Of a DNA stretch of 64,000 bases, positions 19,179-29,089 are shown piece by piece. Under the pieces are notes generated by a model that was given only the letters and a program-made list of their open reading frames with translations, searched no databases and was not told the DNA's origin. The position numbers and the translations under genes are program-made. The stretch spans positions 2,914,001-2,978,000 of the forward strand of contig NZ_JAAGOW010000001.1 of NCBI RefSeq assembly GCF_010499245.1. The letters run 5' to 3'. Every line of letters starts with the position of its first letter. Positions within the stretch are counted from its first letter, which is position 1. This stretch comes from Variovorax sp. WS11. GTDB lineage: Bacteria; Pseudomonadota; Gammaproteobacteria; Burkholderiales; Burkholderiaceae_C.

Positions 19179-20483
19179 TCAGTGATGCTTGTCGCTGCGG
19201 GCGATCGCGAGCAGGTGCTCCACCTCTTCCGGATAGCGCTGCAGGTTGTTGCGATGCCAGCGCTTGATCAGCCACATGAAGCCCGCCACCACCAGCCCGA
19301 AGGCGGTAATGGCCCAGTAGGCCGACAGCCCGAGGCCGGTGCAGGCGCTGTAGAACGCGCCGAGGATCAGGATGCAGGCCTGCTCGTTGAAGTTCTGCAC
19401 CGCGATCGAGCGGCCGGCGCCCATCAGGTTGTGGCCGCGGTGCTGCAGCAGCGCATTCATCGGCACCACCAGGAAGCCGCCCAGGCCGCCTAGCAGGATA
19501 AGGAAGGGCACCGCGATCCAGATGTTGCCGATGAAGTTCATCCCGATCAGCAGGATGCCCATGCTGATGCCCATCGGGATCACGCGCGTGGCCATGTCCA
19601 GGCGCATGCGCATCGACGCCACCACCGCGCCCACCGCGGTGCCGATGGCCACCACGCCGGTCAGCGAGGACGCCTGCGCCGTGCTGTAGCCCAGCGCCAG
19701 CGAGGCCCAGGCCAGCACGATGTACTTGAGGTTGCCGCCCGCGCCCCAGAAGAGCGTGGTGGTCGCCAGCGAGATCTGGCCCAGCTTGTCGCGCCACAGG
19801 CGCGAGTTGCAGTGCCAGAAGTCCGGCAGCAGCGCCAGCAGGTTGCGCAGCATGCCCTGCTGCGCATTGGCGCGCAGCGGCCGCATCTCGACGCCGGTGT
19901 CGGGGATGCGCGTGTTGAACCAGGCCGCGATGATGTAGACGAGGATCAGCGCGGAAATCGCCGCCTCGGGCGGGGTGTCGATGCCGGTGTCGAACACCGG
20001 CAAGTCCAGCCCGAGCAGCCGGGTCGACAGCGCATGCCCCACCAGCTGCCCGCCGAGCACGATGCCCAGGATGATCGAGGCGATGGTCAGGCCCTCGATC
20101 CAGCCGTTGGCCTTGACCAGCTGCGAGGCCGGCAGCAGCTCGGTCAGGATGCCGTACTTGGCCGGCGAGTAGGCGGCCGCGCCCAGGCCGACCACCGCAT
20201 AGGCCCAAAGCGGATGGCCGCCGAACAGCATCATCACGCAGCCCACCACCTTGATCGCATTGCTGATGAACATCACGCGACCCTTGGGCAGCGCATCGGC
20301 GAAGGCGCCGACCAGCGGCGCCAGTGCCACGTAGAAGATGGTGAAGATCGGGACCAGTGCCGCGCGCTGCCACTCGGGCGCGCCACCGCTTCGCATCAAT
20401 TCCACCGCCGCAACGAAAAGCGCGTTGTCGGCCAGCGACGAGAAGAACTGGGCCGACATGATGGTGTAGAAACCGCGCTTCAT
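19179..20483 (-). CDS. lplT: Lysophospholipid transporter LplT (MFS)
   Basis: A 434-residue twelve-helix MFS protein. Its opening MKRGFYTIMSAQFFSSLADN and the loops FYVALAPLVGAFADALPKGR and AAYSPAKYGILTELLPASQ are those of LplT, which flips lysophosphatidylethanolamine inward for re-acylation. The ALPKGRVM motif is the MFS motif-A equivalent. It begins a unit with the EamA remnant (13-bp gap) and glutathione peroxidase. The divergent alr start is 160 bp away; lplT-alr pairs are common in Burkholderiales. Confidence 0.92.
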   Translation of the reverse strand: MKRGFYTIMSAQFFSSLADNALFVAAVELMRSGGAPEWQRAALVPIFTIFYVALAPLVGAFADALPKGRVMFISNAIKVVGCVMMLFGGHPLWAYAVVGLGAAAYSPAKYGILTELLPASQLVKANGWIEGLTIASIILGIVLGGQLVGHALSTRLLGLDLPVFDTGIDTPPEAAISALILVYIIAAWFNTRIPDTGVEMRPLRANAQQGMLRNLLALLPDFWHCNSRLWRDKLGQISLATTTLFWGAGGNLKYIVLAWASLALGYSTAQASSLTGVVAIGTAVGAVVASMRMRLDMATRVIPMGISMGILLIGMNFIGNIWIAVPFLILLGGLGGFLVVPMNALLQHRGHNLMGAGRSIAVQNFNEQACILILGAFYSACTGLGLSAYWAITAFGLVVAGFMWLIKRWHRNNLQRYPEEVEHLLAIARSDKHH

Positions 20484-20643
20484 CGATGGGCTGGCTGGCC
20501 AGGAGGTGGGCTGCTGGCAATAGTGGAAATTGGCCGCGGTACTGGCGGAAATGCGCGGTTATAGCATGGGGGTGCAATGTCAAAATGAGGTCGCGTCCCG
20601 CGTCCTCCGGGTGTTTGTCCTCATGTCCTGAACGGGTTTCACC

Positions 20644-21732
20644 GTGCCTCGTCCCATCCTCGCCACCATCCACACCGCCGCCCTGGCCCACAACCTCGAG
20701 CGCGCGCGCCGCGCCGCCGTCGACGCCCGCGTCTGGGCGGTGGTCAAGGCCAACGCTTACGGGCACGGCATCGAGCGCGTCTTCGAGCCCTTCCGCGCCG
20801 CCGACGGCTTCGCGCTGCTCGACCTGGCCGAGGCCGTGCGCGTGCGCGCCCTGGGCTGGCGCGGGCCGGTGCTGCTGCTCGAAGGCGTGTTCGAGCCGCG
20901 CGACCTGGAGCTGTGCTCGCGCCTGGAGCTCTGGCACACCGTGCACTGCGACGCGCAGATCGACATGCTGGCCGCCCACAAGACGCAGGTGCCGCAGCGC
21001 GTGTTCCTCAAGATGAATTCCGGCATGAACCGGCTGGGCTTCTCGCCCGAGCGCTTCCGCGCCGCCTGGACGCGGCTCGACGCGCTTCCGCAGGTCGACG
21101 AGATCTCGCTGATGACCCACTTCAGCGACGCCGACGGCGCGCGCGGCGTGGCCCACCAGCTCGCGGTCTTCGAGCGCGTCACGCGCGACCTGCCGGGCGA
21201 GCGCACGATCGCCAACAGCGCCGCCACCCTGCGCCATGCCGCCACGACGCGCGCCGACTGGGTGCGCCCCGGCATCCTGCTGTACGGCAGCGCGCCCGAC
21301 TTCCCCGAGCACGATGCGGCGCACTGGCAGCTGCAGCCGTCCATGACGCTGTCCACGAGGCTGCTCTCGGTGCAGACGCTGGCTGCGGGCGCCACCATCG
21401 GCTACGGCTCCCGCTTCACCGCCGAAGGGCCGCTCACCATCGGCGTTGCGGCGGTCGGCTATGCCGACGGCTATCCGCGCCATTGCGACACCGGCACGCC
21501 GGTGCTGGTGAACGGCGTGCGCACCCGCATGGTCGGCCGGGTCAGCATGGACATGATCACGGTCGACCTCACGCCAGTGCCCGATGCCGTGTTCGGCAGC
21601 GAGGTCACGCTGTGGGGGCGTGCCTCGAACGGCGCCGTATTGCCCATCGACGAGGTCGCGCGGTCAGCCGGCACCATCGGCTACGAGCTCATGTGCGCGG
21701 TGGCGCCGCGCGTGCCCGTGGCGGTGGATTGA
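20644..21732 (+). CDS. alr: Alanine racemase
   Basis: A 362-residue PLP enzyme that interconverts L- and D-alanine for peptidoglycan or D-alanine catabolism. The PLP lysine is Lys35 in [10 protein letters not shown] and the opposite base Tyr254 lies in [18 protein letters not shown] and [10 protein letters not shown] complete the family signature. The start is a GTG at 20644. Length and the absence of insertions match standard Alr/DadX. The following membrane-protein gene starts about 17 bp downstream. Confidence 0.96.
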   Translation: MPRPILATIHTAALAHNLERARRAAVDARVWAVVKANAYGHGIERVFEPFRAADGFALLDLAEAVRVRALGWRGPVLLLEGVFEPRDLELCSRLELWHTVHCDAQIDMLAAHKTQVPQRVFLKMNSGMNRLGFSPERFRAAWTRLDALPQVDEISLMTHFSDADGARGVAHQLAVFERVTRDLPGERTIANSAATLRHAATTRADWVRPGILLYGSAPDFPEHDAAHWQLQPSMTLSTRLLSVQTLAAGATIGYGSRFTAEGPLTIGVAAVGYADGYPRHCDTGTPVLVNGVRTRMVGRVSMDMITVDLTPVPDAVFGSEVTLWGRASNGAVLPIDEVARSAGTIGYELMCAVAPRVPVAVD

Positions 21733-21748
21733 GCAAGGCGCGGGCCGC

Positions 21749-22471
21749 TTGAAGATCCTGTCCAACTGGCGCTCGGTGCGCCTCTGGGAAACGCAGGTCG
21801 AGCGCGACCTGCACCGCGACCACGACCTGCGCACGCACGGCCTGCTGATCGGGACGGCGACGCTGCTGCTCATGTGGCTCGCGTCCTGGCTGCAGATGAA
21901 GGCCGGCGTCGAGTCGCTGGCGCTGCGCTACCTGTTGACGCTGGGCGTGGGCTACCTGGGGTACCTCTGGATCCTGCGCTGGTGGGCCACGATGCTGATC
22001 CGCAAGAACACCCAGTTCGATCCCGACCTGCCCGACCCGCAGATCGCCGACTGGCCGTCGTTCCGCGGCGGCACGAGCCCGGCCGGTGGAGGCCACGGCG
22101 CCGGCGACCTGGCCGGCGGCGCGCTGGAAGCCGCGGCTGGGGCCGACGAAGGCGCCATCGTCGTGGTGCCGGTGGTCGCCATCTTCCTGATCGGCCTGGC
22201 CATCCTCTTCGGTGCCGGCGCGCTGGTGCTGCTGTACTTCGGCTCGGAGGCGCTGCTCGCGGTGGCGATCGAGCTCGCCTTTGGCTACGTCACGGCCACC
22301 GCCGCGGTGCGCGTGGCGCGCGAGGGCTGGCTCACGGCCGCGGTGCGGCTGACGTGGAAACCACTGCTCGGCGCGCTGCTGTGCGCGGTGCTGCTCGGTG
22401 CGGCGCTGGACCGCTTCATGCCGCAGGTGAACTCGCTGCCGGAGGCGGTGCGGGTGTTGCTCAAGCGCTGA
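21749..22471 (+). CDS. Conserved membrane protein of unknown function
   Basis: About 241 residues with an N-terminal cytosolic stretch (RDHDLRTHGLLIGTAT...), two early helices (LLIGTATLLLMWLASWL and a YLLTLGVGYLGYLWIL segment), a Gly/Ala-rich linker and three hydrophobic helices near the end (VVVPVVAIFLIGLAILFGAG and following). No known family motif is seen. The frame is clear but the start is not: I use the TTG at 21749, whose product begins MKILSNWRSVRLWE. It is next to alr and probably co-transcribed. The gene ends 12 bp from the convergent end of the hpa unit. Confidence 0.65.
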   Translation: MKILSNWRSVRLWETQVERDLHRDHDLRTHGLLIGTATLLLMWLASWLQMKAGVESLALRYLLTLGVGYLGYLWILRWWATMLIRKNTQFDPDLPDPQIADWPSFRGGTSPAGGGHGAGDLAGGALEAAAGADEGAIVVVPVVAIFLIGLAILFGAGALVLLYFGSEALLAVAIELAFGYVTATAAVRVAREGWLTAAVRLTWKPLLGALLCAVLLGAALDRFMPQVNSLPEAVRVLLKR

Positions 22472-22483
22472 GCAGCTTTCGCT

Positions 22484-23461
22484 TCAGTACAACCCGAGCT
22501 GCCGCGCCTGCAGCCTCGCCAGCCCCAGCAGCGCATCGGTGAAGGGCGTGGCCACGCCCGCGTGCTGCCCCAACTCGCGCACCACCGACACCAGCGCGTC
22601 GAGCTCGACCGGCCGCTGGGCCTCGACATCCTGCAGCATCGAGGTCTTGAAGGCCCCCAGCTTGCGCGTGACCGCGTGCCGGTCCTCGGGGCTCTCGGCG
22701 ATCGGCACGCCGATGCGCTCGCCGATCTCGCGTGCCTCCAGCATGATGGTGGAGATGAAGCCGCGCACCAGCTCGTCGTTGAGGATCAGGTCGGTGGTCG
22801 CACCGGTCAACGCGCTGATCGGATTGACTGTCATGTTGCCCCACAGCTTGTACCAGACGTCCTTCTGGATTTGAGGCGAGAGGCGGGCCTCGAAGCCGGC
22901 CTGCTTCAGCAGCGCCTCGAGCCGCTGCGCGCGCGGCGTCGCCTCGCCCGAGGGCTCGCCGATGATCAGGCCGTTGCCGAAGTGGTGCCGCACCACGCCC
23001 GGCGCATCCAGCGAGCAGCTCGCGTGCACCACGCAGCCGATCACATGCTGCGCGGGGATCGCGGCGTCGATCTTGCCGCCCGGGTCCACCGCCTCCAGCT
23101 GCGTGCCGGCCAGCGGGCCGCCGAAGCCGCCCTGCAGGAACCACCAGGGCACGCCGTTCATGGCGGTCAGCACGATGGTGTCGGGGCCGAGCAGCGGCGC
23201 GATCTGCGCGGCGACGGCCGGCAGCGCCGGTGCCTTCACTGCGACCACCACCAGGTCCTGCACGCCCAGGTCGGCCGGGTCGGCCACCGCGTTGACCGCG
23301 ACGCGCGTGCGCTGGTCGCCGCGCATCACGCTCAGCCCATCGCGCTGCAGCGCCTCCAGCGTCGCGCCGCGCGCCACCACGTTGAGCCGGCTGCCCGCCT
23401 GCGCGAGGCCGGCCCCGATCCAGCCGCCGATCGCGCCGGCGCCGTAGATGCAGACTTTCAT
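22484..23461 (-). CDS. 2-dehydropantoate 2-reductase family protein (ApbA/PanE type)
   Basis: A 325-residue NADPH-dependent reductase. The Rossmann motif GAGAIGGWIGAGLAQAG starts at residue 7, and the C-terminal helical part has the catalytic Lys region KLWGNMTVNPISALTGATTD (Lys/Asn/Ser/Thr). PanE makes pantoate for CoA, but distant relatives in catabolic operons reduce other 2-oxo acids. Its place at the tail of a 13-gene unit beside an aldolase supports that second role. The start is at 23461 (MKVCIYGAGAI); an ATG 36 codons further upstream is in a shadow frame. It ends the hpa unit. Confidence 0.85.
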   Translation of the reverse strand: MKVCIYGAGAIGGWIGAGLAQAGSRLNVVARGATLEALQRDGLSVMRGDQRTRVAVNAVADPADLGVQDLVVVAVKAPALPAVAAQIAPLLGPDTIVLTAMNGVPWWFLQGGFGGPLAGTQLEAVDPGGKIDAAIPAQHVIGCVVHASCSLDAPGVVRHHFGNGLIIGEPSGEATPRAQRLEALLKQAGFEARLSPQIQKDVWYKLWGNMTVNPISALTGATTDLILNDELVRGFISTIMLEAREIGERIGVPIAESPEDRHAVTRKLGAFKTSMLQDVEAQRPVELDALVSVVRELGQHAGVATPFTDALLGLARLQARQLGLY

Positions 23462-23471
23462 CGCGCCTCGC

Positions 23472-24263
23472 TCAGTGCTTGTAGGAATCGTCGATGCGAT
23501 CGACCTGCCGGACCAGCGCGTCGAACACGTCCTGTCCGCCGCCGTGCTTCGGGTTGAACTGCAGCGCATCCCGCGTGCACTTGCGCGCGATCTCTTCCGA
23601 GACAGGGATGGGCGCGCCCATCGACAGCGTCGCCATCTGGATCTCGCAGGCGCGCTGCAGCGTCCAGAGGATGGCGAAGGTCTGCGGCAGCGTCTGGCCC
23701 CAGGCCAGCAGGCCGTGGTTGCGCAGGATCACGGCCGGCCTGTCGCCGATGCTCTTCAGCAGCCGCGGCCCTTCGTCGGCATGGATGGTGATGCCCTCGA
23801 AGTCGTGGTACGCCACCATGCCGTGCAGCTGCGCTGAATAGAAGTTGGTCTGCTGCAGGCCGCCCTGCAGGCAGGCCACCGCCACGCCGGCGGTGGTGTG
23901 CGTGTGCATCACGCAATGCGCGTCGGGCAGGCCGTCGTGGATCGCGGCGTGCACGGTGAAGCCGGCCGGGTTGACCGGATGGCGCGAGCCGTCCAGCACC
24001 TTGCCCTGCAGGTCGATCTTGACCAGGTTGCCGGCCGTGACCTCGCTGTAATGCAGACCGAAGGGGTTGATGAGGAACTGCTTCTGCCCGCCCGTCACGC
24101 TGTCGGGCAGCCGCACCGTGATGTGGTTGTAGATCATCTCGGTCCAGCCCAGCATCGCGAACACGCGGTAGCAGGCGGCCAGCTGCAGGCGCGCCTCCTG
24201 TTCGTCGGGATGGATGGCGGGTCGGGCCGCGGCGGCGGCCGGGGTGGCGAGCGGTGTGTTCAT
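23472..24263 (-). CDS. Class II aldolase/adducin-family protein
   Basis: A 263-residue enzyme of the FucA/AraD-type fold. The metal ligands appear as HTHTTAGVAVA and LRNHGLLAWG, and INPFGLHYSEVTAGNLVKIDL is the family's characteristic loop. The family cleaves or epimerises hydroxyl-carrying carboxylates or sugar phosphates, or decarboxylates; the reaction is not fixed by sequence. The gene is placed 10 bp from the PanE-like gene and 23 bp after the Bug gene, so they probably share one substrate. The start is at 24263 (MNTPLATPAAAAA). Confidence 0.82.
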   Translation of the reverse strand: MNTPLATPAAAAARPAIHPDEQEARLQLAACYRVFAMLGWTEMIYNHITVRLPDSVTGGQKQFLINPFGLHYSEVTAGNLVKIDLQGKVLDGSRHPVNPAGFTVHAAIHDGLPDAHCVMHTHTTAGVAVACLQGGLQQTNFYSAQLHGMVAYHDFEGITIHADEGPRLLKSIGDRPAVILRNHGLLAWGQTLPQTFAILWTLQRACEIQMATLSMGAPIPVSEEIARKCTRDALQFNPKHGGGQDVFDALVRQVDRIDDSYKH

Positions 24264-24286
24264 CAAACAGTTCCTTTGGGGGTGGG

Positions 24287-25282
24287 CTATTGCTCCGCGG
24301 TAAACCCGATCTGCTTCACGATCGGCGCCCACTTCGCGGTGTCCTTCTTGAGCAGTTCTGTCAGCTCGCCGGGCGACGAAGACATGGCCTCCAGCCCGAA
24401 GGTGGCCAAGCCGTCGATCACATCCTTCTGCGCCAGCGCGGTCTTCATCGCCGCATTGGCGCGTGCCACAACCTCGGGCGAGGCCTTGGCCGGCAGCAGG
24501 AAGGCGAACCATTCGCTGTGCGTGACGTTCTTGATGCCCTGCTCCTCGAAGGTCGGCACGTCGGGCGCGAAGCGGCTGCGCTTGGCGCCGGAGACGCCGA
24601 GGATGCGCACCTTGCCCGAGGCCAGGTGCTGCGTGATGTCGCCGATCGGCCCCGACACCGCCGCCACGTTGCCGCCCAGCAGATCGAGCATGGCCGGCTG
24701 CGTGCCGCGGTAGGCGGCGTGCTTGAGATCGACGTCGGCGTTCTTGCCGAGCAGCGCGCCGATGAAGTGCGGCGTGGAGCCGGCCGCGGGCGAGCCGTAG
24801 TTGGCGCCGGCGGGGTTCGTCTTGGCCCAGGCCAGGAACTCGGGCACCGACTTCACGCTCGCCGGCACGGCCGGGCCGACCGCGAAGCCGAAGTCGAACT
24901 GGCAGGCGATCGTCACCGGCGTGAGGTCCACCAGCGGGTCGTAGGGCAGCTTCTTGTAGATGTGCGGATAGATCGTGAGGATCGAGGTCGGCGTCTGCAG
25001 GATCGTCGCGCCGTCGGCCGGCTGGCCCTTCACGTAGGTGACGGCGATCTGGCCGCCCGCGCCGGTGCGGTTCTCGACCACCACGGCCTTGCCGTAGTCG
25101 GGCTGGAGGCGGCTCGCGACGCGGCGGCAGAGCGTGTCGGAGGTGCCGCCGGCGGCGAAGCCGGTGATCAGGCGCGCGGTCTCCATGGGCTGCTGGGCCT
25201 GCGCGAAGGCCTGCTGGCCCAGGCTGGCGAGCAGCGCCGAGGCGCCGGTGGTCTGCAGCAAATGGCGGCGGGTGAGGGTCAT
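24287..25282 (-). CDS. Bug/TctC-family solute-binding protein
   Basis: A 331-residue receptor with a twin-Arg-like leader (TRRHLLQTTGASALLAS) ending near QAFAQ and the Bug hallmark ARLITGFAAGGTSDTLCRR with VVVENRTGAGGQI. The segment LPYDPLVDLTPVTI is the conserved ligand-loop region. It lies within the hpa unit between the IlvD-like dehydratase (26 bp) and the class II aldolase (23 bp). Bug proteins bind small carboxylates; the neighbouring enzymes suggest a sugar-acid or branched 2-hydroxy acid, but this is inference. Confidence 0.88.
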   Translation of the reverse strand: MTLTRRHLLQTTGASALLASLGQQAFAQAQQPMETARLITGFAAGGTSDTLCRRVASRLQPDYGKAVVVENRTGAGGQIAVTYVKGQPADGATILQTPTSILTIYPHIYKKLPYDPLVDLTPVTIACQFDFGFAVGPAVPASVKSVPEFLAWAKTNPAGANYGSPAAGSTPHFIGALLGKNADVDLKHAAYRGTQPAMLDLLGGNVAAVSGPIGDITQHLASGKVRILGVSGAKRSRFAPDVPTFEEQGIKNVTHSEWFAFLLPAKASPEVVARANAAMKTALAQKDVIDGLATFGLEAMSSSPGELTELLKKDTAKWAPIVKQIGFTAEQ

Positions 25283-25308
25283 GATGGGGATGTCTCCGTG
25301 TGAGCGTT

Positions 25309-27030
25309 TCAGGATTCGTCGCGCAGCCAGGTGACTGCGCCCGAATGGGTCACGGCGCCCTGGTGGCTGGGGCGCACGGTGAGCGCGTATTTTTCCAGCA
25401 AGCCTGTATGCCGCACCCCCGCGTTTACCTGACGTTGCGCGAGCCGCGCAGCGATTTCCTGATCGCTCAGCTCGACGGAGATGCTGCGGATTTCTGCCCG
25501 CGCGTCGATGGCGACGATGTCGCCGTCGCGCAGCGCCGCGATCGGTCCGCTGTCGGCCGCCTCGGGCCCCGCGTAGCCGATGCACAGGCCGCGCGTCGCG
25601 CCCGAGAAACGGCCGTCCGTCAGCAAAGCCACCTTGTCGCCCATGCCTTGGCCGTAGAGCAGGGCGGTGATGCCCAGCATCTCGCGCATGCCGGGGCTGC
25701 CCTTGGGCCCTTCGTTGCGGATGACGATCACGTCGCCGGCCTGGTAGCGGCGGTTCTGCACGGCGGTCTGCGCTTCTTCCTCGGACTCGAAGACGCGCGC
25801 CGGTCCGCGATGCACCAGCGTCTTCAGGCCCGCGGTCTTGAGCAGGGCTCCGTCGGGGCACAGGTTGCCCTTGAGCACCGCGAGGCCGCCGTCGCGCGTG
25901 ATGGGATCGCCCGCCTTGCGCACCACGCGGCCGTCCGGCGCGGGCGCATCGGCCACTTCCTCGGCCAGCGTGCGGCCGGTGAAGGTGAGCACGTTGCCAT
26001 GCAGGTAGCCCTGCTCCAGCAGCGTGCGCAGGATCACGCCGGCGCCGCCGATGTAGTACACGTCGCGCGCCAGGTACTGCCCGCCCGGGCGCAGATCGGC
26101 GATGAGCGGCGTGCGCGCGAACACCTCGGCCACGTCGTCGAGGTGGAACTTGATGCCCGCCTCATGCGCGATCGCCGGCAGGTGCAGCGCCGCATTGGTC
26201 GAGCCGCCGGTGGCCGAGACCAGCGCGCAGGCGTTCTCCAGCGCCTGGCGCGTCACGATGTCGCGCGGCAGCGGGCCTTCGCCCATGACGGCCTTCATCA
26301 GCTGCTTCGCGGCGCGGCGCATCAGCGGCGCGCGTTCGCTGAACACGGCCGGCACCATGCTGGAGCCGATCGGCGCCAGGCCCAGCGCCTCCGACACCAT
26401 GCCCATGGTGTTGGCGGTGAACTGGCCTGCGCAGGCGCCGGCGGTGGGCAGGCAGGCGCGGCTCATGGCGTCGAGTTCCTCGTGCGTGGCGTCGCCGGCC
26501 AGCACCTTGCCGATGGTCTCGTAGGTATCGACCACGTTGAGGTCGTGGCCATCCGGCCCCGGCATCTGGCCGGGCAGCGCCGAACCGCCATGCACGAACA
26601 CGCTGGGCACGTTGCAGCGGACCATGCCCATCATCAGGCCCGGCAGGTTCTTGTCGCAGGCGCCGATGGCGAAGATGCCGTCCCACTGGTGGCCGCGCGT
26701 CGAGGCTTCCACGCTGTCGGCAATCAGCTCGCGCGAGATCAGCGAGAAGCGCATGCCCGAATGCGCCATCGTCAGGCCGTCGCTCACCGACACCACCGGG
26801 CATTCGTGCGGGGTGCCGCCGCCTGCGTAGATGCCGGTCTTGGCATGCTGCGCCTGCTCGCGCAGGTTGAGGTTGCACGGGCTCATCTCGCCGCCGGTGT
26901 GGAACACGCCGATGTGCGGGCGGGCGATGTCCTCGTCGTCCTGGCCCAGCGCATGCAGGAAGCTGCGCGTGGTGGCGCGGATGGTGCCCTCGCGGATGAT
27001 CGCGGAGCGGAAGCGCTTGGGGTCGCTCAT
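25309..27030 (-). CDS. IlvD/Edd-family dehydratase
   Basis: A 573-residue iron-sulfur dehydratase. Three Cys are placed for a cluster: Cys52 (MSPCNLN), Cys125 (GACDKNLPG) and Cys200 ([14 protein letters not shown]). [19 protein letters not shown] is the family active-site region. It removes water from 2,3-dihydroxy acids; whether the substrate is dihydroxyisovalerate or a sugar acid such as xylonate or arabinonate cannot be read. A catabolic role is likely because it sits in a catabolic operon beside an aldolase and a binding protein, 10 bp after hpaI. The start at 27030 gives [20 protein letters not shown]; an ATG 24 codons upstream lies in hpaI. Confidence 0.87.
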   Translation of the reverse strand: MSDPKRFRSAIIREGTIRATTRSFLHALGQDDEDIARPHIGVFHTGGEMSPCNLNLREQAQHAKTGIYAGGGTPHECPVVSVSDGLTMAHSGMRFSLISRELIADSVEASTRGHQWDGIFAIGACDKNLPGLMMGMVRCNVPSVFVHGGSALPGQMPGPDGHDLNVVDTYETIGKVLAGDATHEELDAMSRACLPTAGACAGQFTANTMGMVSEALGLAPIGSSMVPAVFSERAPLMRRAAKQLMKAVMGEGPLPRDIVTRQALENACALVSATGGSTNAALHLPAIAHEAGIKFHLDDVAEVFARTPLIADLRPGGQYLARDVYYIGGAGVILRTLLEQGYLHGNVLTFTGRTLAEEVADAPAPDGRVVRKAGDPITRDGGLAVLKGNLCPDGALLKTAGLKTLVHRGPARVFESEEEAQTAVQNRRYQAGDVIVIRNEGPKGSPGMREMLGITALLYGQGMGDKVALLTDGRFSGATRGLCIGYAGPEAADSGPIAALRDGDIVAIDARAEIRSISVELSDQEIAARLAQRQVNAGVRHTGLLEKYALTVRPSHQGAVTHSGAVTWLRDES

Positions 27031-27040
27031 GGCGAGGGGC

Positions 27041-27850
27041 CTAGTAAGTGCCGCCGGCGGACGCCGGCTTCGCTCCGCCCTTGAAGCGCGCGGCCAGCGC
27101 ATTGGTGCTGCGCACCAGCAGGTTGGTGTCGAGCCCGACGGCGACGAAGAGGGCGCCCAGTTCCAGGTACTTCTGCGCCAGCGTCTCGTCCGGCGTCAGG
27201 ATGCCGGTGGCCTTGCCGGCACGCTGGATGCGCGCAATCGCGTCCTCGATGGCGGCCTGCACCTCGGCGTGGTTCGAGTCGCCGACATGGCCGAGCGAAG
27301 CCGACAGGTCGGCCGGGCCGATGAAGACGCCGTCGACCCCGTCGACGCCTGCGATCGCGTCCAGGTTCGCCAGCGCTTCGCGCGACTCGGCCTGCACCAG
27401 CAGGCAGACCTGTGAGTTGGCCTCCCTGGCATAGCCCGGGTAGCGGCCCCAGCGCGAGGCGCGCGCGCCGCCCATGCCGCGGATGCCCTGCGGCGGATAG
27501 CGCATGGCACGCACGATGGCCTGCGCCTGCTCGGGCGTGTCGACCATCGGCACCAGCAGGGTCTGCACGCCCAGGTCGAGGTACTGCTTGATCAGCGCCG
27601 TGCCCACGTCGCCGTGTCCCACCGGCACGCGCGCGATGGCGTTCACGCCCGGATAGGCCGCGATCGCCTGCGCCTGCTGCAGCACGCTGCGCAGGCCGTT
27701 GGGCGAATGCTCGCCGTCGATGAGCAGCCAGTCGAAGCCGGCGCCGGCGCAGATCTCCGCGCTGTAGGCGTCGGCCAGGCCGAGCCACAGGCCGATCTGC
27801 GCGCGCTTCTCGGCCAGGGCTTGCTTGAAGGGATTCGTGGGGGTTTGCAT
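27041..27850 (-). CDS. hpaI: 4-Hydroxy-2-oxoheptanedioate aldolase
   Basis: A 269-residue class II (metal-dependent) pyruvate aldolase of the HpcH/HpaI family that splits 4-hydroxy-2-oxoheptanedioate into pyruvate and succinate semialdehyde. The conserved catalytic residues fall at His48 (DGEHSPNG), Arg74 (NAIARVPVG), Glu155 (VQAESREAL) and Asp181 ([10 protein letters not shown]), matching the E. coli enzyme's H45, R70, E149 and D175. It is the last dedicated step of the meta-cleavage route. The start is [10 protein letters not shown] at 27850, 11 bp after hpaH. Confidence 0.95.
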   Translation of the reverse strand: MQTPTNPFKQALAEKRAQIGLWLGLADAYSAEICAGAGFDWLLIDGEHSPNGLRSVLQQAQAIAAYPGVNAIARVPVGHGDVGTALIKQYLDLGVQTLLVPMVDTPEQAQAIVRAMRYPPQGIRGMGGARASRWGRYPGYAREANSQVCLLVQAESREALANLDAIAGVDGVDGVFIGPADLSASLGHVGDSNHAEVQAAIEDAIARIQRAGKATGILTPDETLAQKYLELGALFVAVGLDTNLLVRSTNALAARFKGGAKPASAGGTY

Positions 27851-27861
27851 GGGGTTCTTCT

Positions 27862-28665
27862 TCAGACGAAACGGAAAGCGACGGCGCCGAGCGGGCCGTA
27901 GTCCGCATGGAAGGTGTCGCCGGGCTTGGCATTGGTGGGCCGGGTGAAGGACCCGCCGAGCACCACCTCGCCGGCCTCCAGGCATTCGCCCCAGGGCGCG
28001 AGCTTGTTGGCCAGCCAGGCCACGCCGGTGGCCGGATGGTTGAGCACGGCCGCGGCCAGGCCCGACTCCTCGATCACGCCGTTCTTGTAGAGCAGGGCGC
28101 CGACCCAGCGCAGGTCCACCGCGTCGGGCTTGACCGGCCGCCCGCCGGTCACGATGCCGGCATTGGCCGCGTTGTCGGCGATCGTGTCGAAGACCTTGCG
28201 CATCGCGCCGGTCTCGCGGTCGAACTGCTCGATGCGCGCGTCGATGATCTCGATGGCCGGCACCACGTAGTCGGTGGCCGCGAGCACATCGAAGATGCTC
28301 ACGTTCGGGCCCTGCAGCCGCTTGCCCAGGACGAAGGCGAGCTCGACCTCGATGCGCGGCGCGATGAAGCGGGTGAAGGGAATGTCGCCGCCCTGCTCGA
28401 AGAACATGTCGTCCAGCAGCGTGCCGTAGTCCGGCTCGGTGATCTGGCTGGCCTGCTGCATGGCGCGCGAGGTGAGACCGATCTTGTGGCCACGGACCAC
28501 GCGGCCCTCGGTCAGCTTGGCCTTCACCCACTCGCGCGAGATGGCGTAGCCGTCCTCGATGCTCATCTCGGGAAAGCGCTTGGAGAAATGCTCGACCTGC
28601 ACGCGCGACCTCTCGCTTTCGTGCAGTTCCGCGGCGAGCTGCTGGATGACGTTCCTGGCGAGCAT
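27862..28665 (-). CDS. hpaH: 2-Oxo-hept-4-ene-1,7-dioate hydratase
   Basis: A 267-residue hydratase of the FAH/MhpD superfamily, the same length as E. coli HpaH. It adds water to 2-oxohept-4-ene-1,7-dioate. The middle section [19 protein letters not shown] contains the metal-binding glutamates of the family, and [16 protein letters not shown] is a typical N-terminal block. It starts 6 bp after hpaF and precedes hpaI by 11 bp, the order found in hpa clusters. Confidence 0.93.
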   Translation of the reverse strand: MLARNVIQQLAAELHESERSRVQVEHFSKRFPEMSIEDGYAISREWVKAKLTEGRVVRGHKIGLTSRAMQQASQITEPDYGTLLDDMFFEQGGDIPFTRFIAPRIEVELAFVLGKRLQGPNVSIFDVLAATDYVVPAIEIIDARIEQFDRETGAMRKVFDTIADNAANAGIVTGGRPVKPDAVDLRWVGALLYKNGVIEESGLAAAVLNHPATGVAWLANKLAPWGECLEAGEVVLGGSFTRPTNAKPGDTFHADYGPLGAVAFRFV

Positions 28666-28671
28666 GCTTTT

Positions 28672-29076
28672 CTACTTGTTGAAGAGAGGATGCAGGTTGC
28701 CGTACTTGCCGTCGTAGACCTGGTCGGGCGCTTCGTCGATCTGCAGCGTGGTCCCGATGTGCCGCTGCGCGACCAGCGGCTCGAAATGCTGCTTCACCTT
28801 GGCGAGCAATGCATCGCCGATGCGCTTCTTGACCGCCTCCGTACGTCCCGACGCCATGCGCACGTTGAGATAGACGAAGGCGTAGTCGCCCTTGCCGTCG
28901 GCCACGGCATAGTGCGCGGCCGGGAAGGCCAGCACGCGCGTGCCGCCGGTCGGAAAGACCTGCCGGCCCTCGTCGTCGCGCTGTTCGAGCATGGCGTCGG
29001 CCATCGTGCGGCAGAGCGCCGTCATGTCGGTCTGCAGCTCGATGTTGGGGGTGTAGAGAATCACGAGATGCGGCAT
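28672..29076 (-). CDS. hpaF: 5-Carboxymethyl-2-hydroxymuconate delta-isomerase
   Basis: A 134-residue tautomerase-like protein of the CHMI family. The mature N-terminal Pro2 ([13 protein letters not shown]) is the expected catalytic proline. It converts the enol/keto forms of 5-carboxymethyl-2-hydroxymuconate after ring cleavage and oxidation. Slightly longer than the ~126-residue E. coli protein. It begins 13 bp after the hpaD stop and ends 6 bp before hpaH. Confidence 0.92.
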   Translation of the reverse strand: MPHLVILYTPNIELQTDMTALCRTMADAMLEQRDDEGRQVFPTGGTRVLAFPAAHYAVADGKGDYAFVYLNVRMASGRTEAVKKRIGDALLAKVKQHFEPLVAQRHIGTTLQIDEAPDQVYDGKYGNLHPLFNK

Positions 29077-29089
29077 CGTTGTCTGCTCC

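Noticed and set aside
19045-21483. Very long minus-strand open frame covering lplT and alr
   Set aside because: It is an out-of-frame shadow of a GC-rich region. Its middle part partly mimics lplT in another frame, and its Arg/Ala/Gly-rich composition has no family resemblance.
25300-27084. 594-codon plus-strand open frame opposite the IlvD-like gene
   Set aside because: Antisense shadow; the minus-strand frame has all IlvD cluster cysteines and family motifs.
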